The notes below the pieces were generated by a model. It ran no database searches. It saw only the letters and a list, made by a program, of their open reading frames with translations, and was not told the DNA's origin. Shown in pieces: positions 20,729 to 34,819 of a DNA stretch of 64,000 bases (the stretch's first letter is position 1; each line of letters begins with the position of its first letter). The stretch lies in contig CM055062.1 in assembly GCA_029204045.2 (NCBI GenBank), forward strand, positions 3,764,386-3,828,385, written 5' to 3'. The translations under genes were made by a program, and so were the position numbers. The stretch is from Tillandsia leiboldiana (taxonomy: Eukaryota > Streptophyta > Magnoliopsida > Poales > Bromeliaceae).

Positions 20729-22566
20729 TGTGATAACTCGGATCTTCATTGCGGGTTTATGGCTTGATCAGTGGCTTCTAGAGGGCTATCTTGGGAGATG
20801 GGAGTGTTTGGGTGTGTATCGGACTCAAGAAATGAACCCAGCGCGTTGAATGGATCCCGATGTATATTCGGATACCCCCGTCAAATTTTGGAAGGAGCTT
20901 TGTGCAAAACGAAGGCCGTATTTGGATTCAGCACGGAAAAACGATGAAAAATGGTTATTTACTTGTATTTTTCTGAGTCCGGATGCCTAAAAACGGAGAG
21001 CCAGAAGTTTTTGGTGCATTTTGGTGCATGGGGGAGCCGTGGACAGGCCGGAGGGACACGTGGCAGCCGCGGATTGGCCGGCGCAGCGTCCTGCTCCACG
21101 GTGCAGTGGACCCGGCGGGGGGCCATGTGGCGGCTCTGGATTGGCGGGTGCTGGGCGCTCGGTTCACGGGAGAGCGCGCGGGTGTACGGTGGACCGGAGC
21201 GGGGACACGTGGCAACACTTCATTTGTTCGGTTCGGTGGACGCGGCGCACGGTGGGGTGCGCGGGCAGGCGCGGAGGTGCAGGCTGTTGGTGTGCCACGT
21301 GGCGGTTTCCTATTGATTGAAAAGAGGACACGTGGCAGTTGGTGGTTCGTCAGGTGCACGGAGTGTGTGCACCGAGAGTAGCGAGCGCGGGGGCTTGACA
21401 CGTGGCGCGCGGGGATTGGGCGAGTTACTGTGCGCGTACGGGGGGCAGGTGGCGTGGCAGGCGGTCGGCTGGCGTGGCGGGCACGGCGCCGACGTGGCAC
21501 ACGCGGGCGCCACGTGGCGGCCCGCCATTGGCGGGCGCCACCTACCGCGTTGACCCACGCGGGCCACGCGGCAGGACGGGAGCGGCTGGATCGGCTGTCC
21601 GCTGTTCGGGAACATGTGGCGCAATCTGGTGAATTCGGGCGCTGGATGAACGACCCAGATCGGCGCACTGTTTGCGCCCGAAATCTTTCGGGCGCCCGGA
21701 ACTTGGGACACAGAGGGAATTATTTCAATTGTTTGGAATGGGCTATAAATACTCCTCTTGGGCTGCTCTTTTGGGCCTTTTCCCGAGCTCCTCTCGGGTT
21801 AGAGCCTTAAGGAAATTTGTTCATCACCTTGTCCCCTACTTCTTGATGGATTCCCGGATTTTTTTTGGAGGCCTCGGCATCAGCATCATCTGCGATTCAG
21901 CGCACTGCGACGATTCTTTTACAGTGAGCTTTTCCGTCACAGTTCAGTCCGAGAGCTCCCCTGGGCTACCTCGATGGAAGTTTTGGGTGATTTTCAAGGC
22001 AGCGTGTTCTAGAGAGGTAAGGCTTCATTTTCCGTGTTGATTGTTTTACCTCATTTCGAGTTTTCGGAACAGTTCCCGAGGTGTTTTTGTGACCCTTTTT
22101 CTGCGTGAGATTTTGGACAGCGGAGGCTTGTCGATTTTATATCTCGGCCTACAGGCATCGGAACAAGGCGTATAAGTACTCGATTTTGATCTACTCGTTG
22201 CGAGGAACACAGTGGTGATTTTTCTGGGATTTTTGGAGGTTGCTGTGAAGGTGATAATCCCACTTTCCTTGACAGAATGCTACAGGATTTTTGTTGTGGG
22301 AAGTTTTGAGCACGCATCGGTGTTTTATTTTTATCTTGGCCTACAGGTATCGGATCGGAACGTGCGAGTACTCGTTTCGATCGGCTCGACGTGGCGATCG
22401 CAGCGGTTATTTTTCTGGATTTTTCTGAGTTCATCTCGCAGGTGAAATTTAGCCTTTTTCGGGACTGATTTTTGGACAGCGGGTTGTTGTGCTTTTTGGA
22501 TTAATTGTACGCCGTTTGGATTACCGTGCCTTGTGCTGTGTTTACATCAAGTAAGGGCGTATTTGG
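20729..22566 (+). repeat. LTR E, first fragment
   Basis: Starts TGTGATAACTCGG against element C sequence and is homologous to solo LTR D. Shared features include a GATTCAGCACGGAAAA-type block near 20918, a GC-rich G-box region, a TATA box at 21744 and a following T-rich transcribed region. It is interrupted at 22566 by array G, whose TTTGG target duplication overlaps 22562-22566. The exact left border is inferred from the loss of copia RT similarity. Confidence 0.75.
21056..21750 (+). promoter_or_regulatory. G-box array and TATA box in LTR E
   Basis: Six CACGTG cores lie at about 21057, 21206, 21296, 21329, 21399 and 21511, with further CATGTGG and GACGTGGC variants. Several are followed within 10-20 bases by ATTGG (inverted CCAAT), for example at 21073, 21139, 21413 and 21527. 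TATAAAT at 21744 lies downstream. G-boxes are plant bZIP/bHLH sites and CCAAT binds NF-Y. The role as a promoter is inferred from layout. Confidence 0.6.
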
Positions 22567-25500
22567 TGTCACGCCCCGAGTTTAAAAACCGGTCTAAATT
22601 TTTTTTTTTTTTTTTTTAAATCAGAGTTATCAGAAACTGGGCGTAACAGACCGCCACATGCATAGGGAACTCCTCTATCCATACAGAAACTTCCCTATAC
22701 ATGCACGGCTAGGCAAGTACATAATACATTCAGAGTTCAAGTACAGATAACTTAACTAAGAACGTAACTAATAACTGAACTAATACAATACCGTATCTGA
22801 TCATATCCCAAAGGTCAGATCCATAGGGAAACAACTCTATCGTGATCACCTCACCAGACCGTCCTGACATCTCACCATCCAACGGTCCTGAAAAACAGTC
22901 ACCCGGGGGTGTGAGACACACATAAGTGTATCCCAGTGGGCACGACGAGCCGAGAAATAGCTAATCGTACCTACTGGATACAATAATCTGCGGATAGTAA
23001 CAGGTCAGTGGAAAAAGGCTGAATAAGCAATAGCAGGTCTACAGATAAGCAGAGTATACTGAGTAGAAGCTAAATAAGCAAACAATGAATCCACTGATAT
23101 GCAGTGTGTACTGAAGGGTAAGATGCAAGTATACTAACTAAGCAGAGTACCATTACCAGGGATTAATCAACAGTGCAGATATACAGTCTAAGTAAGATCA
23201 ACCATGGATCAATAGAACCGGGTATGCATGCATATATAACACAATCATACTATGCATGATAAATCTATAACAGATATGAAATGCAGGTAATCAAACAAGC
23301 AGGAATATCAAGAAGGTGCATCAAAGGTAGTACCACGAATATACCCAATCAAATGCCGCTGTTGGCCACAAGGGCCTCAGGCTAAACTGCCATGGAGCAT
23401 AAGACCTCAGGCAACTGCCACTGTTGGTCATTGGGTCCTCAGGCTAAACCACTGTTGGACACCCAGTAAGCTATCATAACCCCAACGGGTCGATCAGACC
23501 TCTCTACCGGTAAAGAACACCGTGACGGTGGCCAAACCGTCGGTGTGCGCGACTGAAAGCTGGCTCGACGACGATCATAATGCTGATGCTCAAACCATGG
23601 TCCACTGACCACATAGACGGCAAGAAGCCGAAGAAAGTCCCCACCGGGATACAAGTATAACATGCCACATGCTGAAGTAGTATCTCCTATTCTAAATATG
23701 CAGTGAAGAATAGAGACAGGTATAGAACTATGCTAGTGACCAATCAAGCATGGCATGTGTCCAGGAAATGCATATCAACTGCTGAATAAAACATGATATG
23801 TCTAAATACGATAACCAAGCAACTGCTGGAATATAAGCATGATATGTCTCAGTAGGGTAATCAAGCAACTGCTGGAATATAAGCATGATATGTAAGCAAG
23901 TAATAAGAGCAGGTATAGACTCCATAGCAATCATAATGCTAAATCTCAGTCCACGGTCGGTAGACCGGACAGACGACGAGAAGCCGAGGAAAATCCCCAT
24001 CGGGATATCGATGCTGATGCAAATCACAATGCTGAATCTAAATCCACGGTCGGTGGACCGGATAGTCGGCGAGAAGCCGAGGAAAATCCCCATCGGGATA
24101 TCGATACTGATGAAATCATGCCAGGAACTGAGACTAGAACTCCTATTATATAGGAACAAGCACATGTAGGCATAATCAGGGCTGAAATCAAAAACAAGTG
24201 TCCGACTGGACTAAAGCAACCAGAGGGCCGAAAAGATAAAGCCCGGACCGAAGATAACCCACCTCAATGTAGGCCGATCCCGAACTCCCGTAGGTCTACT
24301 GAGACGAGGGTGGTGAACTGCTAGGCCCTGAACATATAACTGGAATCAGTAACAGACTCGCTCATGCCCATCCTGACAATACTATAGCGTCCTGTCGCTA
24401 ACACTGGGGACTTAGCCAAAACTAGGCTTTAACCAGAGTTTTCGGAAAATTACCGAAACTTAGAAACTGACCCGCCGACAGTTTATGTACATCCAAACAC
24501 TGCCAAACCACACCTACTGACCCTAGCATCATCACCTCGATGTTCGGGCAGACTGGGGCAAAATCGTAATTTCCGGTGTCCAAATGTTGCCAACAATATT
24601 CGCACAACTCACAGGAAGCCTAATTCGGCTTCGGAGTTTCCCGACGAAACACCAAAAACACTGGACCAGCCAGGACAGTGTCGGGAATAACCAAAGATGA
24701 CAACAGACGACCAGAAATCTAAACCGAAACGCGAAACTTGCGCCGTAAACCGTAAAACTGGCGATTTCGCCAATTTACGAAACGATATCCAATTCTCGCT
24801 TAACGAGAGCCTATGGAATTTTAACAAAATGACTAGACGATGTGTAAATACTGTCTAAAGACAGCCAGGGTGTTACATTTGCAACTTAATCCCTAAACTT
24901 TTCCAAAATTGCACAATACACTAACTTGAACACTAAAACGACTCGATCTTCCAAACCAGGAAGCCAAAGACAACGCCGTAAGTTTCAGCGCGTCTGGTTC
25001 AGCGAGACGAAGCTCGTGCTCACGGGCTTGGGTCAATACAAAGCCCATCTACAAAATTGGCCCATAAACACTTAGGGTCCAATTACAACACATGCTACAT
25101 CACTCCATATACTTAATCAAATTATAAAATAATTGAAGCATGGTACTCAGTATGGGCAGAGGACAGTGATGCTCACCTCGGGTATGCCGGAAAGTGGCCG
25201 GAAAAGATCACCGGAGCAACACCCTTAATAGCTCTCTAATCCACAATGGCCACTACAATTGTTCACTAGATCAACTTGGGATCTTAGGTGAGCATCATGT
25301 TTACTAATCACAGGAGAATGTTGTGCTCACCTGAAGTTGGCCGGAGGATGGCCGGAGAGTTGGCCGGAGCCACACCTTTACTTGCTCAATTCTCGGGTTG
25401 CACCAACTTGGAAAGAACCTGCTGCCAAGTTCTAGCAAAGATGAGCACAAGTTAGGAGACATTCCCAGAAGAGGTTTGGTCCAAGTCTGACCCTCCGCCG

Positions 25501-27200
25501 GCGGCCAGAGGCGGCGGCGGCGACAACCTCGGCCAAAGAAAAAGGGTGCAACTTCCAAAATGACAAACCGCACGTTAACATCTCCATGCAAATACATAGG
25601 TGGCCTTATTTAAACCTAAGGAACCTACCTGAGCCAGTTGCCCATCTCGCGAAGTCCCTGGTTGGCCGGAATCCGAGTTCGCCGGAAAATGGAGGCTCTA
25701 ATGGCGGAATCCGGTCGGCGGCTTCGGGCCCGGTGCAAGATGGATCAAGAGGATCCCCTCAACTCCAGTAAGCTTCCTACAGGGTTGGCTTGGGTCGGGA
25801 GCAAGCGGCGGCGCCGGAAAAAGGCACTCCGGCGAAGTGTTCAAAACCCGTAAGTGAGGGTTGGCTCGTGCGGCTAGGATCCTCGTCCGATCAACACGGG
25901 ACTTTGGGGAAGGCTTTCAGTCACCAAAAGGAATAAGATCAACGGTCTTGATCACGTTTTTAACGGTCGGAAAACCCCGTGGTGTAGCTCGGCCAATAAT
26001 CCAACTTCCGGCAAAGGTGTCCTCCCGCCGGCAACCGGAGGCATGGTGACGGCCTCGACTCGCCGGACAATCAGTGGAGAAGAAGGAAGCTCGTGGTGGC
26101 GTGCGGCGACGGCGACAGTCGGAGATGTCCAGGCTCGGTCGCGGCCACCCCGAGGACCACTGCGATTTAGTCTTGAGCCCCCCCAAGTGACTCCCAGCCA
26201 CGATCCCAACTTCAACCCGAGAAGCTTCAAGCTTTTGGGGTTCTCTTTCTTCCTCACTTGCGGTTGCTCTGGGGAAGGTGGTGGCGTCTGGTGGCTGCGG
26301 GGGAGATGAAGAAGCAACGAGGAAACTTCCAGAGTGCATTAAAGAAGTCTCACGCGTGGGGGTGGAGCAACGAGGAGTCGCACGCGGTTACAGCCTAGAT
26401 TTTCATGCGTAATGAGCAATTTCAAAACCCCCCCTTCTATATCCGGTGTTTAGAGCTAAGTCCTCAACTCTATTATGTCCTTTTTGCACATAAATCCCTC
26501 CCCAACATATAAATTTGAAAAATATCCTTCCTTCCTCGTATTTTTAGCTTTTCGAGGTGTTTCGCTCGTCAGAACGACAAACTGATTTCGCCAACGCGTC
26601 CGGAACATCGAAAACTTCAAGACGGTAATTTTTATTTTTCGACACGGTGTCCGGATAATTTTTGGGTCCATAAAAACTGTCCAAAATCACAGTTTTCACG
26701 CTTCTCGAGATTCTAGAATCGTCAGACGGAAATTCCGTCAGCGTCATTGTGTCCGGATCGACAAGGCCGATTGAAACGACTACCTGGATCACTATTTTCG
26801 GACTCCGAATAGTGAAATAGTCCACGTTGCAATCGATGAAGACCCGAAATCCAGGGTTACTGTTCATCTCCAGTATTAACTTAAGTTACTGTGCGCAGAC
26901 CACTATTCCTTATTAGTTACAAAATTCACTTGCTTCTTCTTTGATTTATGGAAGATCCAACCGTCGGATCGAAAAGTGCTGAATATGAATCTCACTCAGT
27001 TCGACGAGACGATCGCAACGGTCAACTCGGATTTCCAAGATCATGTCCGGATTAGAAGTTAGCCTTTTTATCTCGTAATTCGTGCAACTAGCACACAGGC
27101 GATTGACCAAGTAGGTCAATATAAGTCTTTTGCATTCGAACTCAGGCTGAAAATCACCTTTAATTTATTTATTAAAAATAAAATATTTCGGATTACTACA
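22567..27200 (-). repeat. LTR 1 of array G
   Basis: Starts TGTCACGCCCCGAG with a long poly-T near 22600 and ends ATTACTACA. By eye it differs from LTRs 2 and 3 at about a dozen bases spread between 22823 and 26058 and matches LTR 2 after that. Apparent ORFs on both strands, for example at 23728-24165, lie within LTR sequence, recur in all three copies and resemble no protein I know. Confidence 0.95.
23560..24115. repeat. Subrepeats within LTR G
   Basis: A unit of about 95 bp containing CCACGGTCGGT.GACCGGA and GAAGCCGAGGAAAATCCCC occurs twice (about 23945-24015 and 24041-24111), with an older diverged copy at about 23590-23655. A separate unit of about 54 bp containing AAGCAACTGCTGGAATATAA is duplicated at 23816-23895. 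The same repeats recur in LTR 2 (+7,619) and LTR 3 (+15,238). Confidence 0.8.
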
Positions 27201-30185
27201 TTACTCCCTCCTAAAAAGAAGTTTCGTCCCCGAAACTTAGTACAACTAGGAGTCAATCTTTGAGGAAAACGCTTCATCAAGTTCAACTCACGCTTACAAG
27301 TGGCTTGCGTTCCTCGTAATTCTCCCATTGCACCTTACATAAGGGATTGACATGCTTCTCAGCTTCTTTTCAACTCATGCAGGGATCATCAAGGCGCATT
27401 ATTATAGCTCAGATCCTCACGAAGTTGGACAGCAAGGGCTAACGACATACAAAGGATTCCTGATGTACTTACAGAGCATAGAATCGTGAAAAATGTTATG
27501 CACATAGGCGAGGCTAGGAGGAAGAGCCAATCGATAAGCTATAGGACCAACACGCTTTAGTATTTCAAAGGGATCGACAATCCGGGGATTACGCATGTTG
27601 CGGATCCTAAATCACTTGATTCCACGAGTTGGCGACACCTTCAACAAGGCATGGTCACCAACTTGGAACTCCAAATCTCGTCGTCGCTGGTCCACTTAGC
27701 TTTTCTGCCTGCTCTGCGCGGTCAGCAACTGCTGTCTTGCCACGCGCACACTGGCCTCAGCCTCCTCGAGTAACTCTAGTCCGATTACACGGCGCTTACC
27801 GACGTCATTCCAGCAGATGGGAAATCGACATCGGCGCCCGTACAATGCCTCATAAGGAGCCATACCAATATTTGCCTAATACTGTTGTTATAGGCGAACC
27901 TTTCCAAAGGAAAATATCGGTACCAGCCGTCTCATACTTAAGTACACATGCCTTTAGCATAACCTCCCCAAAGTCTGGATGACTCACTTAGAGCCATAAT
28001 ATACCACTGTGTTGTGGCAAAAGAGGCTTCACGCTAAATGTTAGCCAGATAATTCGCTCATTGACCGGACATACACGGTCCCTAATGTCAATGCACCTGG
28101 TACTGTGCTGTTTGCGATAACACTCTGGTCCACCATTTTTATTTCACCCAAACTGCTAAAATTCTGGTTCACAAAGATACCACATAGGTTATGGGATATA
28201 ACGGGTGGTCGTACCCTAGTTATGATCTTTCAGATCTTTGACTATATTGTCCAAAACATCTTTAACGTTCTTACGAACTAACAGACACATTAAAGATGTT
28301 ATCCAAGATCACCATACTTTCAGTTCTATAAAAGTTCCCATCTGTGCACACAAGCGGTTCGAGAAATTTTCCGTTTCCTATTCATACTCTCTTGTGGCAT
28401 TCATACATTTCGCCACCCAGATTTAGAACTGAAACTTCGGCTTGTCATCCAGGCACTATATTGCCTCAAAGAGCAAGGCTGGTTAATTTCACCTGCTTAT
28501 TAATATTGCCGAAATATCTATCTAAGCCAGTTCTTTAATGTCACTGATATTCAAAATCTAGGTTCCAACATCCTCAAAGACTAACTAGTCTCGATTTGGA
28601 CATGTCAAATTTTTAACGCTTAACGATTTATGTTTTAAGCCCCATCGACTAGGGTTCACGTAGATATACTTCACGTTCAACCCAGGCTACTCCGCACAAG
28701 CACGCTAAACTGCGAAACTCTGATGAGATCTGTCTAAGACCTACCTAAGGTCTAATACAGTCTGGGGTACAGTCACTGAAGCCATAATATCGTTGTTCAG
28801 AGACAACCTTGGAACTAAAAACTCAAGTAAGCAAACAAATAGACCCAATTATAATATTTTCCCTGACGGGAATGGGTACTTCAAACCGCTCTTTTGACAG
28901 TACATTGTCTGCAGCCAACATACTTATCAAACGAAAAGTGAAATACTGTAATCTGTTGCCAACATCATGTTGGGAACACGACTCCTACCGGAATCAACAG
29001 AAGGTATAGCTCATACCTTTCGACACCAACCTCTATGTCGATACAACAAACTTATATCAACTGTCTCTACCACCTCGTGGTCATGAGTGCCACTCGGCTA
29101 CTCACAGGAGTCTAGAACCATATTTCACTATCTCAAATGAATCACTACTTGCGATCACGACTCTAGCGACACCAGTCGCAACTTACATATTGTCAGGGAT
29201 AATCATGACCCTAAACAGTTTACACATACTGTGCGTATCATCTACAAATCGGATTCATTTAGGATTAAATCAAATCCTCTAACTATCATTATCATTCTGT
29301 ATATTAGACTTTCCAGTCATATCTTACCATGGTAATAGCCATGTCATCTAAAATTGTTGCATACTCATAGGAGTAATTAAGACTCCACTAAAATCATGTC
29401 AAAGGTGGGGTCTGAATCTAAATCCAACCCATCAACTTTAGGGTTTTAATCAGGCCTTTAAATTACCAAATTTAGCCTGCTCATCAATCATGTCTGCGCC
29501 AATGCGCTCACTGCTACCACCACCTTTATCAAAGTAATCATGAATCCCAACTATTTACACTGATCAGGGTTGGGACACAACTCAATAAAGTCTAATATTT
29601 GCTGAATGCCGTCAGCATCATTCTGTCCCAAAGCAACATAGTTGCTAATCTCATAGGCATCCCGATAGCTACAGTCGGGAATCTCCAGTAACAGCAGCCA
29701 CAACATAATTTTGATAACCACGGCTGTGACAAAAGCCCTATATCAGGTGGCACGGGGACAACTGGAGAATTACTGACTTCTCCAAATAATGGACTAGTGG
29801 TGGGGCCAGTGCAACAATAGCAAACATCTGATGCTGAGCCATCTGCTGGACTATCCCAGCAAAAGCGGTGAGCTGATTCTCCAACCGCTGCCAAGGATCT
29901 GAGCCCTCAGGCTCCACTGATATATCAAACCCATGGCTCGCACTACAACCGCAGCTAACACTGCCCATACTATGACCACTAAGCCCAGAACACGTGCTAA
30001 CACCACACTTGGTTGCAACAACCAGTTAGGAAAACAACTCATAAGTGTAACATACACCTGAGCTCCTAACCGCTAGACAAATACCCCGCGCTCTCATGTC
30101 ACAAGTCATCCTAGGGTTCACTCCTAACCAGATCCTAATCAACTTTCCTAGGTACCGTGTACCTTTGCTCTGATACCATCTAATC
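27201..30185 (-). pseudogene. Internal region 1 of array G: decayed gag and integrase remnants
   Basis: The PPT AGGAGGGAGTAA lies at 27212-27201 next to LTR 1, and the PBS TGGTATCAGAGC at 30178-30167 next to LTR 2. Minus-strand sequence at about 27590-27900 is collinear with the integrase C-terminal half of element B (1850-2160) but full of stops. At 29740-29970 a Gag-like N-terminus (PWQRLENQLTAFAGIVQQMAQHQ) remains. No protease, RT or RNase H motif is visible. About 1.8 kb in the middle (27950-29550) has no feature I recognise. The region cannot encode a working protein. Confidence 0.75.
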
Positions 30186-33100
30186 TGTCACGCCCCGAGT
30201 TTAAAAACCGGTCTAAATTTTTTTTTTTTTTTTTTTAAATCAGAGTTATCAGAAACTGGGCGTAACAGACCGCCACATGCATAGGGAACTCCTCTATCCA
30301 TACAGAAACTTCCCTATACATGCACGGCTAGGCAAGTACATAATACATTCAGAGTTCAAGTACAGATAACTTAACTAAGAACGTAACTAATAACTGAACT
30401 AATACAATACCGTATCTGATCATATCCCAAAGGTCAGATCCACAGGGAAACAACTCTATCGTGATCACCTCACCAGACCGTCCTGACATCTCACCATCCA
30501 ACGGTCCTGAAAAACAGTCACCCGGGGGTGTGAGACACACATAAGTGTATCCCAGTGGGCACGACGAGCCGAGAAATAGCTAATCGTACCTACTGGATAC
30601 AATAATCTGCGGATAGTAACAGGTCAGTGGAAAAAGGCTGAATAAGCAATAGCAGGTCTACAGATAAGCAGAGTATACTGAGTAGAAGCTAAATAAGCAA
30701 ACAATGAATCCACTGATATGCAGTGTGTACTGAAGGGTAAGATGCAAGTATACAAACTAAGCAGAGTACCATTACCAGGGATTAATCAACAGTGCAGATA
30801 TACAGTCTAAGTAAGATCAACCATGGATCAATAGAACCGGGTATGCATGCATATATAACACAATCATACTATGCATGATAAATCTATAACAGATATGAAA
30901 TGCAGGTAATCAAACAAGCAGGAATATCAAGAAGGTGCATCAAAGGTAGTACCACGAATATACCCAATCAAATGCCGCTGTTGGCCACAAGGGCCTCAAG
31001 CTAAACTGCCATGGAGCATAAGACCTCAGGCAACTGCCACTGTTGGTCATTGGGTCCTCAGGCTAAACCACTGTTGGACACCCAGTAAGCTATCATAACC
31101 CCAACGGGTCGATCAGACCTCTCTACCGGTAAAGAACACCGTGACGGTGGCCAAACCGTCGGTGTGCGCGACTGAAAGCTGGCTCGACGGCGATCATAAT
31201 GCTGATGCTCAAACCATGGTCCACTGACCACATAGACGGCAAGAAGCCGAAGAAAGTCCCCACCGGGATACAAGTATAACATGCCACATGCTGAAGTAGT
31301 ATCTCCTATTCTAAATATGCAGTGAAGAATAGAGACAGGTATAGAACTATGCTAGTGACCAATCAAGCATGGCATGTGTCCAGGAAATGCATATCAACTG
31401 CTGAATAAAACATGATATGTCTAAATACGATAACCAAGCAACTGCTGGAATATAAGCATGATATGTCTCAGTAGGGTAATCAAGCAACTGCTGGAATATA
31501 AGCATGATATGTAAGCAAGTAATAAGAGCAGGTATAGACTCCATAGCAATCATAATGCTAAATCTCAGTCCACGGTCGGTAGACCGGACAGACGACGAGA
31601 AGCCGAGGAAAATCCCCATCGGGATATCGATGCTGATGCAAATCACAATGCTGAATCTAAATCCACGGTCGGTGGACCGGATAGTCGGCGAGAAGCCGAG
31701 GAAAATCCCCATCGGGATATCGATACTGATGAAATCATGCCAGGAACTGAGACTAGAACTCCTATTATATAGGAACAAGCACATGTAGGCATAATCAGGG
31801 CTGAAATCAAAAACAAGTGTCCGACTGGACTAAAGCAACCAGAGGGCCGAAAAGATAAAGCCCGGACCGAAGATAACCCACCTCAATGTAGGCCGATCCC
31901 GAACTCCCGTAGGTCTACTGAGACGCGGGTGCTGAACTGCTAGGCCCTGAACATATAACTGGAATCAGTAACAGACTCGCTCATGCCCATCCTGACAATA
32001 CTATAACGTCCTGTCGCTAACACTGGGGACTTAGCCAAAACTAGGCTTTAACCAGAGTTTTCGAAAAATTACCGAAACTTAGAAACTGACCCGCCGACAG
32101 TTTATGTACATCCAAACACTGCCAAACCACACCTACTGACCCTAGCATCATCACCTCGATGTTCGGGCAGACAGGGGCAAAATCGTAATTTCCGGTGTCC
32201 AAATGTTGCCAACAATATTCGCACAACTCACAGGAAGCCTAATTCGGCTTCGGAGTTTCCCGACGAAACACCAAAAACACTGGACCAGCCAGGACAGTGT
32301 CGGGAATAACCAAAGATGACAACAGACGACCAGAAATCTAAACCGAAACGCGAAACTTGTGCCGTAAACCGTAAAACTGGCGATTTCGCCAATTTACGAA
32401 ACGATATCCAATTCTCGCTTAACGAGAGCCTATGGAATTTTAACAAAATGACTAGACGATGTGTAAATACTGTCTAAAGACAGCCAGGGTGTTACATTTG
32501 CAACTTAATCCCTAAACTTTTCCAAAATTGCACAATACACTAACTTGAACACTAAAACGACTCGATCTTCCAAACCAGGAAGCCAAAGACAGCGCCGTAA
32601 GTTTCAGCGCGTCTGGTTCAGCGAGACGAAGCTCGTGCTCACGGGCTTGGGTCAATACAAAGCCCATCTACAAAATTGGCCCATAAACACTTAGGGTCCA
32701 ATTACAACACATGCTACATCACTCCATATACTTAATCAAATTATAAAATAATTGAAGCATGGTACTCAGTATGGGCAGAGGACAGTGATGCTCACCTCGG
32801 GTATGCCGGAAAGTGGCCGGAAAAGATCACCGGAGCAACACCCTTAATAGCTCTCTAATCCACAATGGCCACTACAATTGTTCACTAGATCAACTTGGGA
32901 TCTTAGGTGAGCATCATGTTTACTAATCACAGGAGAATGTTGTGCTCACCTGAAGTTGGCCGGAGGATGGCCGGAGAGTTGGCCGGAGCCACACCTTTAC
33001 TTGCTCAATTCTCGGGTTGCACCAACTTGGAAAGAACCTGCTGCCAAGTTCTAGCAAAGATGAGCACAAGTTAGGAGACATTCCCAGAAGAGGTTTGGTC

Positions 33101-34819
33101 CAAGTCTGACCCTCCGCCGGCGGCCAGAGGCGGCGGCGGCGACAACCTCGGCCAAAGAAAAAGGGTGCAACTTCCAAAATGACAAACCGCACGTTAACAT
33201 CTCCATGCAAATACATAGGTGGCCTTATTTAAACCTAAGGAACCTACCTGAGCCAGTTGCCCATCTCGCGAAGTCCCTGGTTGGCCGGAATCCGAGTTCG
33301 CCGGAAAATGGAGGCTCTAATGGCGGAATCCGGTCGGCGGCTTCGGGCCCGGTGCAAGATGGATCAAGAGGATCCCCTCAACTCCAGTAAGCTTCCTACA
33401 GGGTTGGCTTGGGTCGGGAGCAAGCGGCGGCGCCGGAAAAAGGCACTCCGGCGAAGTGTTCAAAACCCGTAAGTGAGGGTTGGCTCGTGCGGCTAGGATC
33501 CTCGTCCGATCAACACGGGACTTTGGGGAAGGCTTTCAGTCACCAAAAGGAATAAGATCAACGGTCTTGATCACGTTTTTAACGGTCGGAAAACCCCGTG
33601 GTGTAGCTCGGCCAATAATCCAACTTCCGGCAAAGGTGTCCTCCCGCCGGCAACCGGAGGCATGGTGACGGCCTCGGCTCGCCGGACAATCAGTGGAGAA
33701 GAAGGAAGCTCGTGGTGGCGTGCGGCGACGGCGACAGTCGGAGATGTCCAGGCTCGGTCGCGGCCACCCCGAGGACCACTGCGATTTAGTCTTGAGCCCC
33801 CCCAAGTGACTCCCAGCCACGATCCCAACTTCAACCCGAGAAGCTTCAAGCTTTTGGGGTTCTCTTTCTTCCTCACTTGCGGTTGCTCTGGGGAAGGTGG
33901 TGGCGTCTGGTGGCTGCGGGGGAGATGAAGAAGCAACGAGGAAACTTCCAGAGTGCATTAAAGAAGTCTCACGCGTGGGGGTGGAGCAACGAGGAGTCGC
34001 ACGCGGTTACAGCCTAGATTTTCATGCGTAATGAGCAATTTCAAAACCCCCCCTTCTATATCCGGTGTTTAGAGCTAAGTCCTCAACTCTATTATGTCCT
34101 TTTTGCACATAAATCCCTCCCCAACATATAAATTTGAAAAATATCCTTCCTTCCTCGTATTTTTAGCTTTTCGAGGTGTTTCGCTCGTCAGAACGACAAA
34201 CTGATTTCGCCAACGCGTCCGGAACATCGAAAACTTCAAGACGGTAATTTTTATTTTTCGACACGGTGTCCGGATAATTTTTGGGTCCATAAAAACTGTC
34301 CAAAATCACAGTTTTCACGCTTCTCGAGATTCTAGAATCGTCAGACGGAAATTCCGTCAGCGTCATTGTGTCCGGATCGACAAGGCCGATTGAAACGACT
34401 ACCTGGATCACTATTTTCGGACTCCGAATAGTGAAATAGTCCACGTTGCAATCGATGAAGACCCGAAATCCAGGGTTACTGTTCATCTCCAGTATTAACT
34501 TAAGTTACTGTGCGCAGACCACTATTCCTTATTAGTTACAAAATTCACTTGCTTCTTCTTTGATTTATGGAAGATCCAACCGTCGGATCGAAAAGTGCTG
34601 AATATGAATCTCACTCAGTTCGACGAGACGATCGCAACGGTCAACTCGGATTTCCAAGATCATGTCCGGATTAGAAGTTAGCCTTTTTATCTCGTAATTC
34701 GTGCAACTAGCACACAGGCGATTGACCAAGTAGGTCAATATAAGTCTTTTGCATTCGAACTCAGGCTGAAAATCACCTTTAATTTATTTATTAAAAATAA
34801 AATATTTCGGATTACTACA
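30186..34819 (-). repeat. LTR 2 (middle) of array G, mosaic of LTRs 1 and 3
   Basis: Same length and ends as LTR 1. By eye it agrees with LTR 3 against LTR 1 at about 12 sites up to 33677, and with LTR 1 against LTR 3 at three sites from 34046 onward. This places a switch between 33677 and 34046. It differs from LTR 3 at one site in the left part, near the position matching 40536. Confidence 0.93.

Noticed and set aside
20951..21711. Long ORFs on both strands (up to 237 codons) in LTR E, and similar ones at 523-1272, 7814-8401 and 10599-11393
   Set aside because: All fall in GC-rich LTR promoter regions where stops are rare; their composition is Arg/Pro/Ala/Gly-rich with no conserved domain.
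23728..24169. Overlapping ORFs of 145 and 94 codons on both strands, present three times
   Set aside because: They lie in the subrepeats of LTR G, are conserved only because the LTRs are near-identical, and match no protein family I know.
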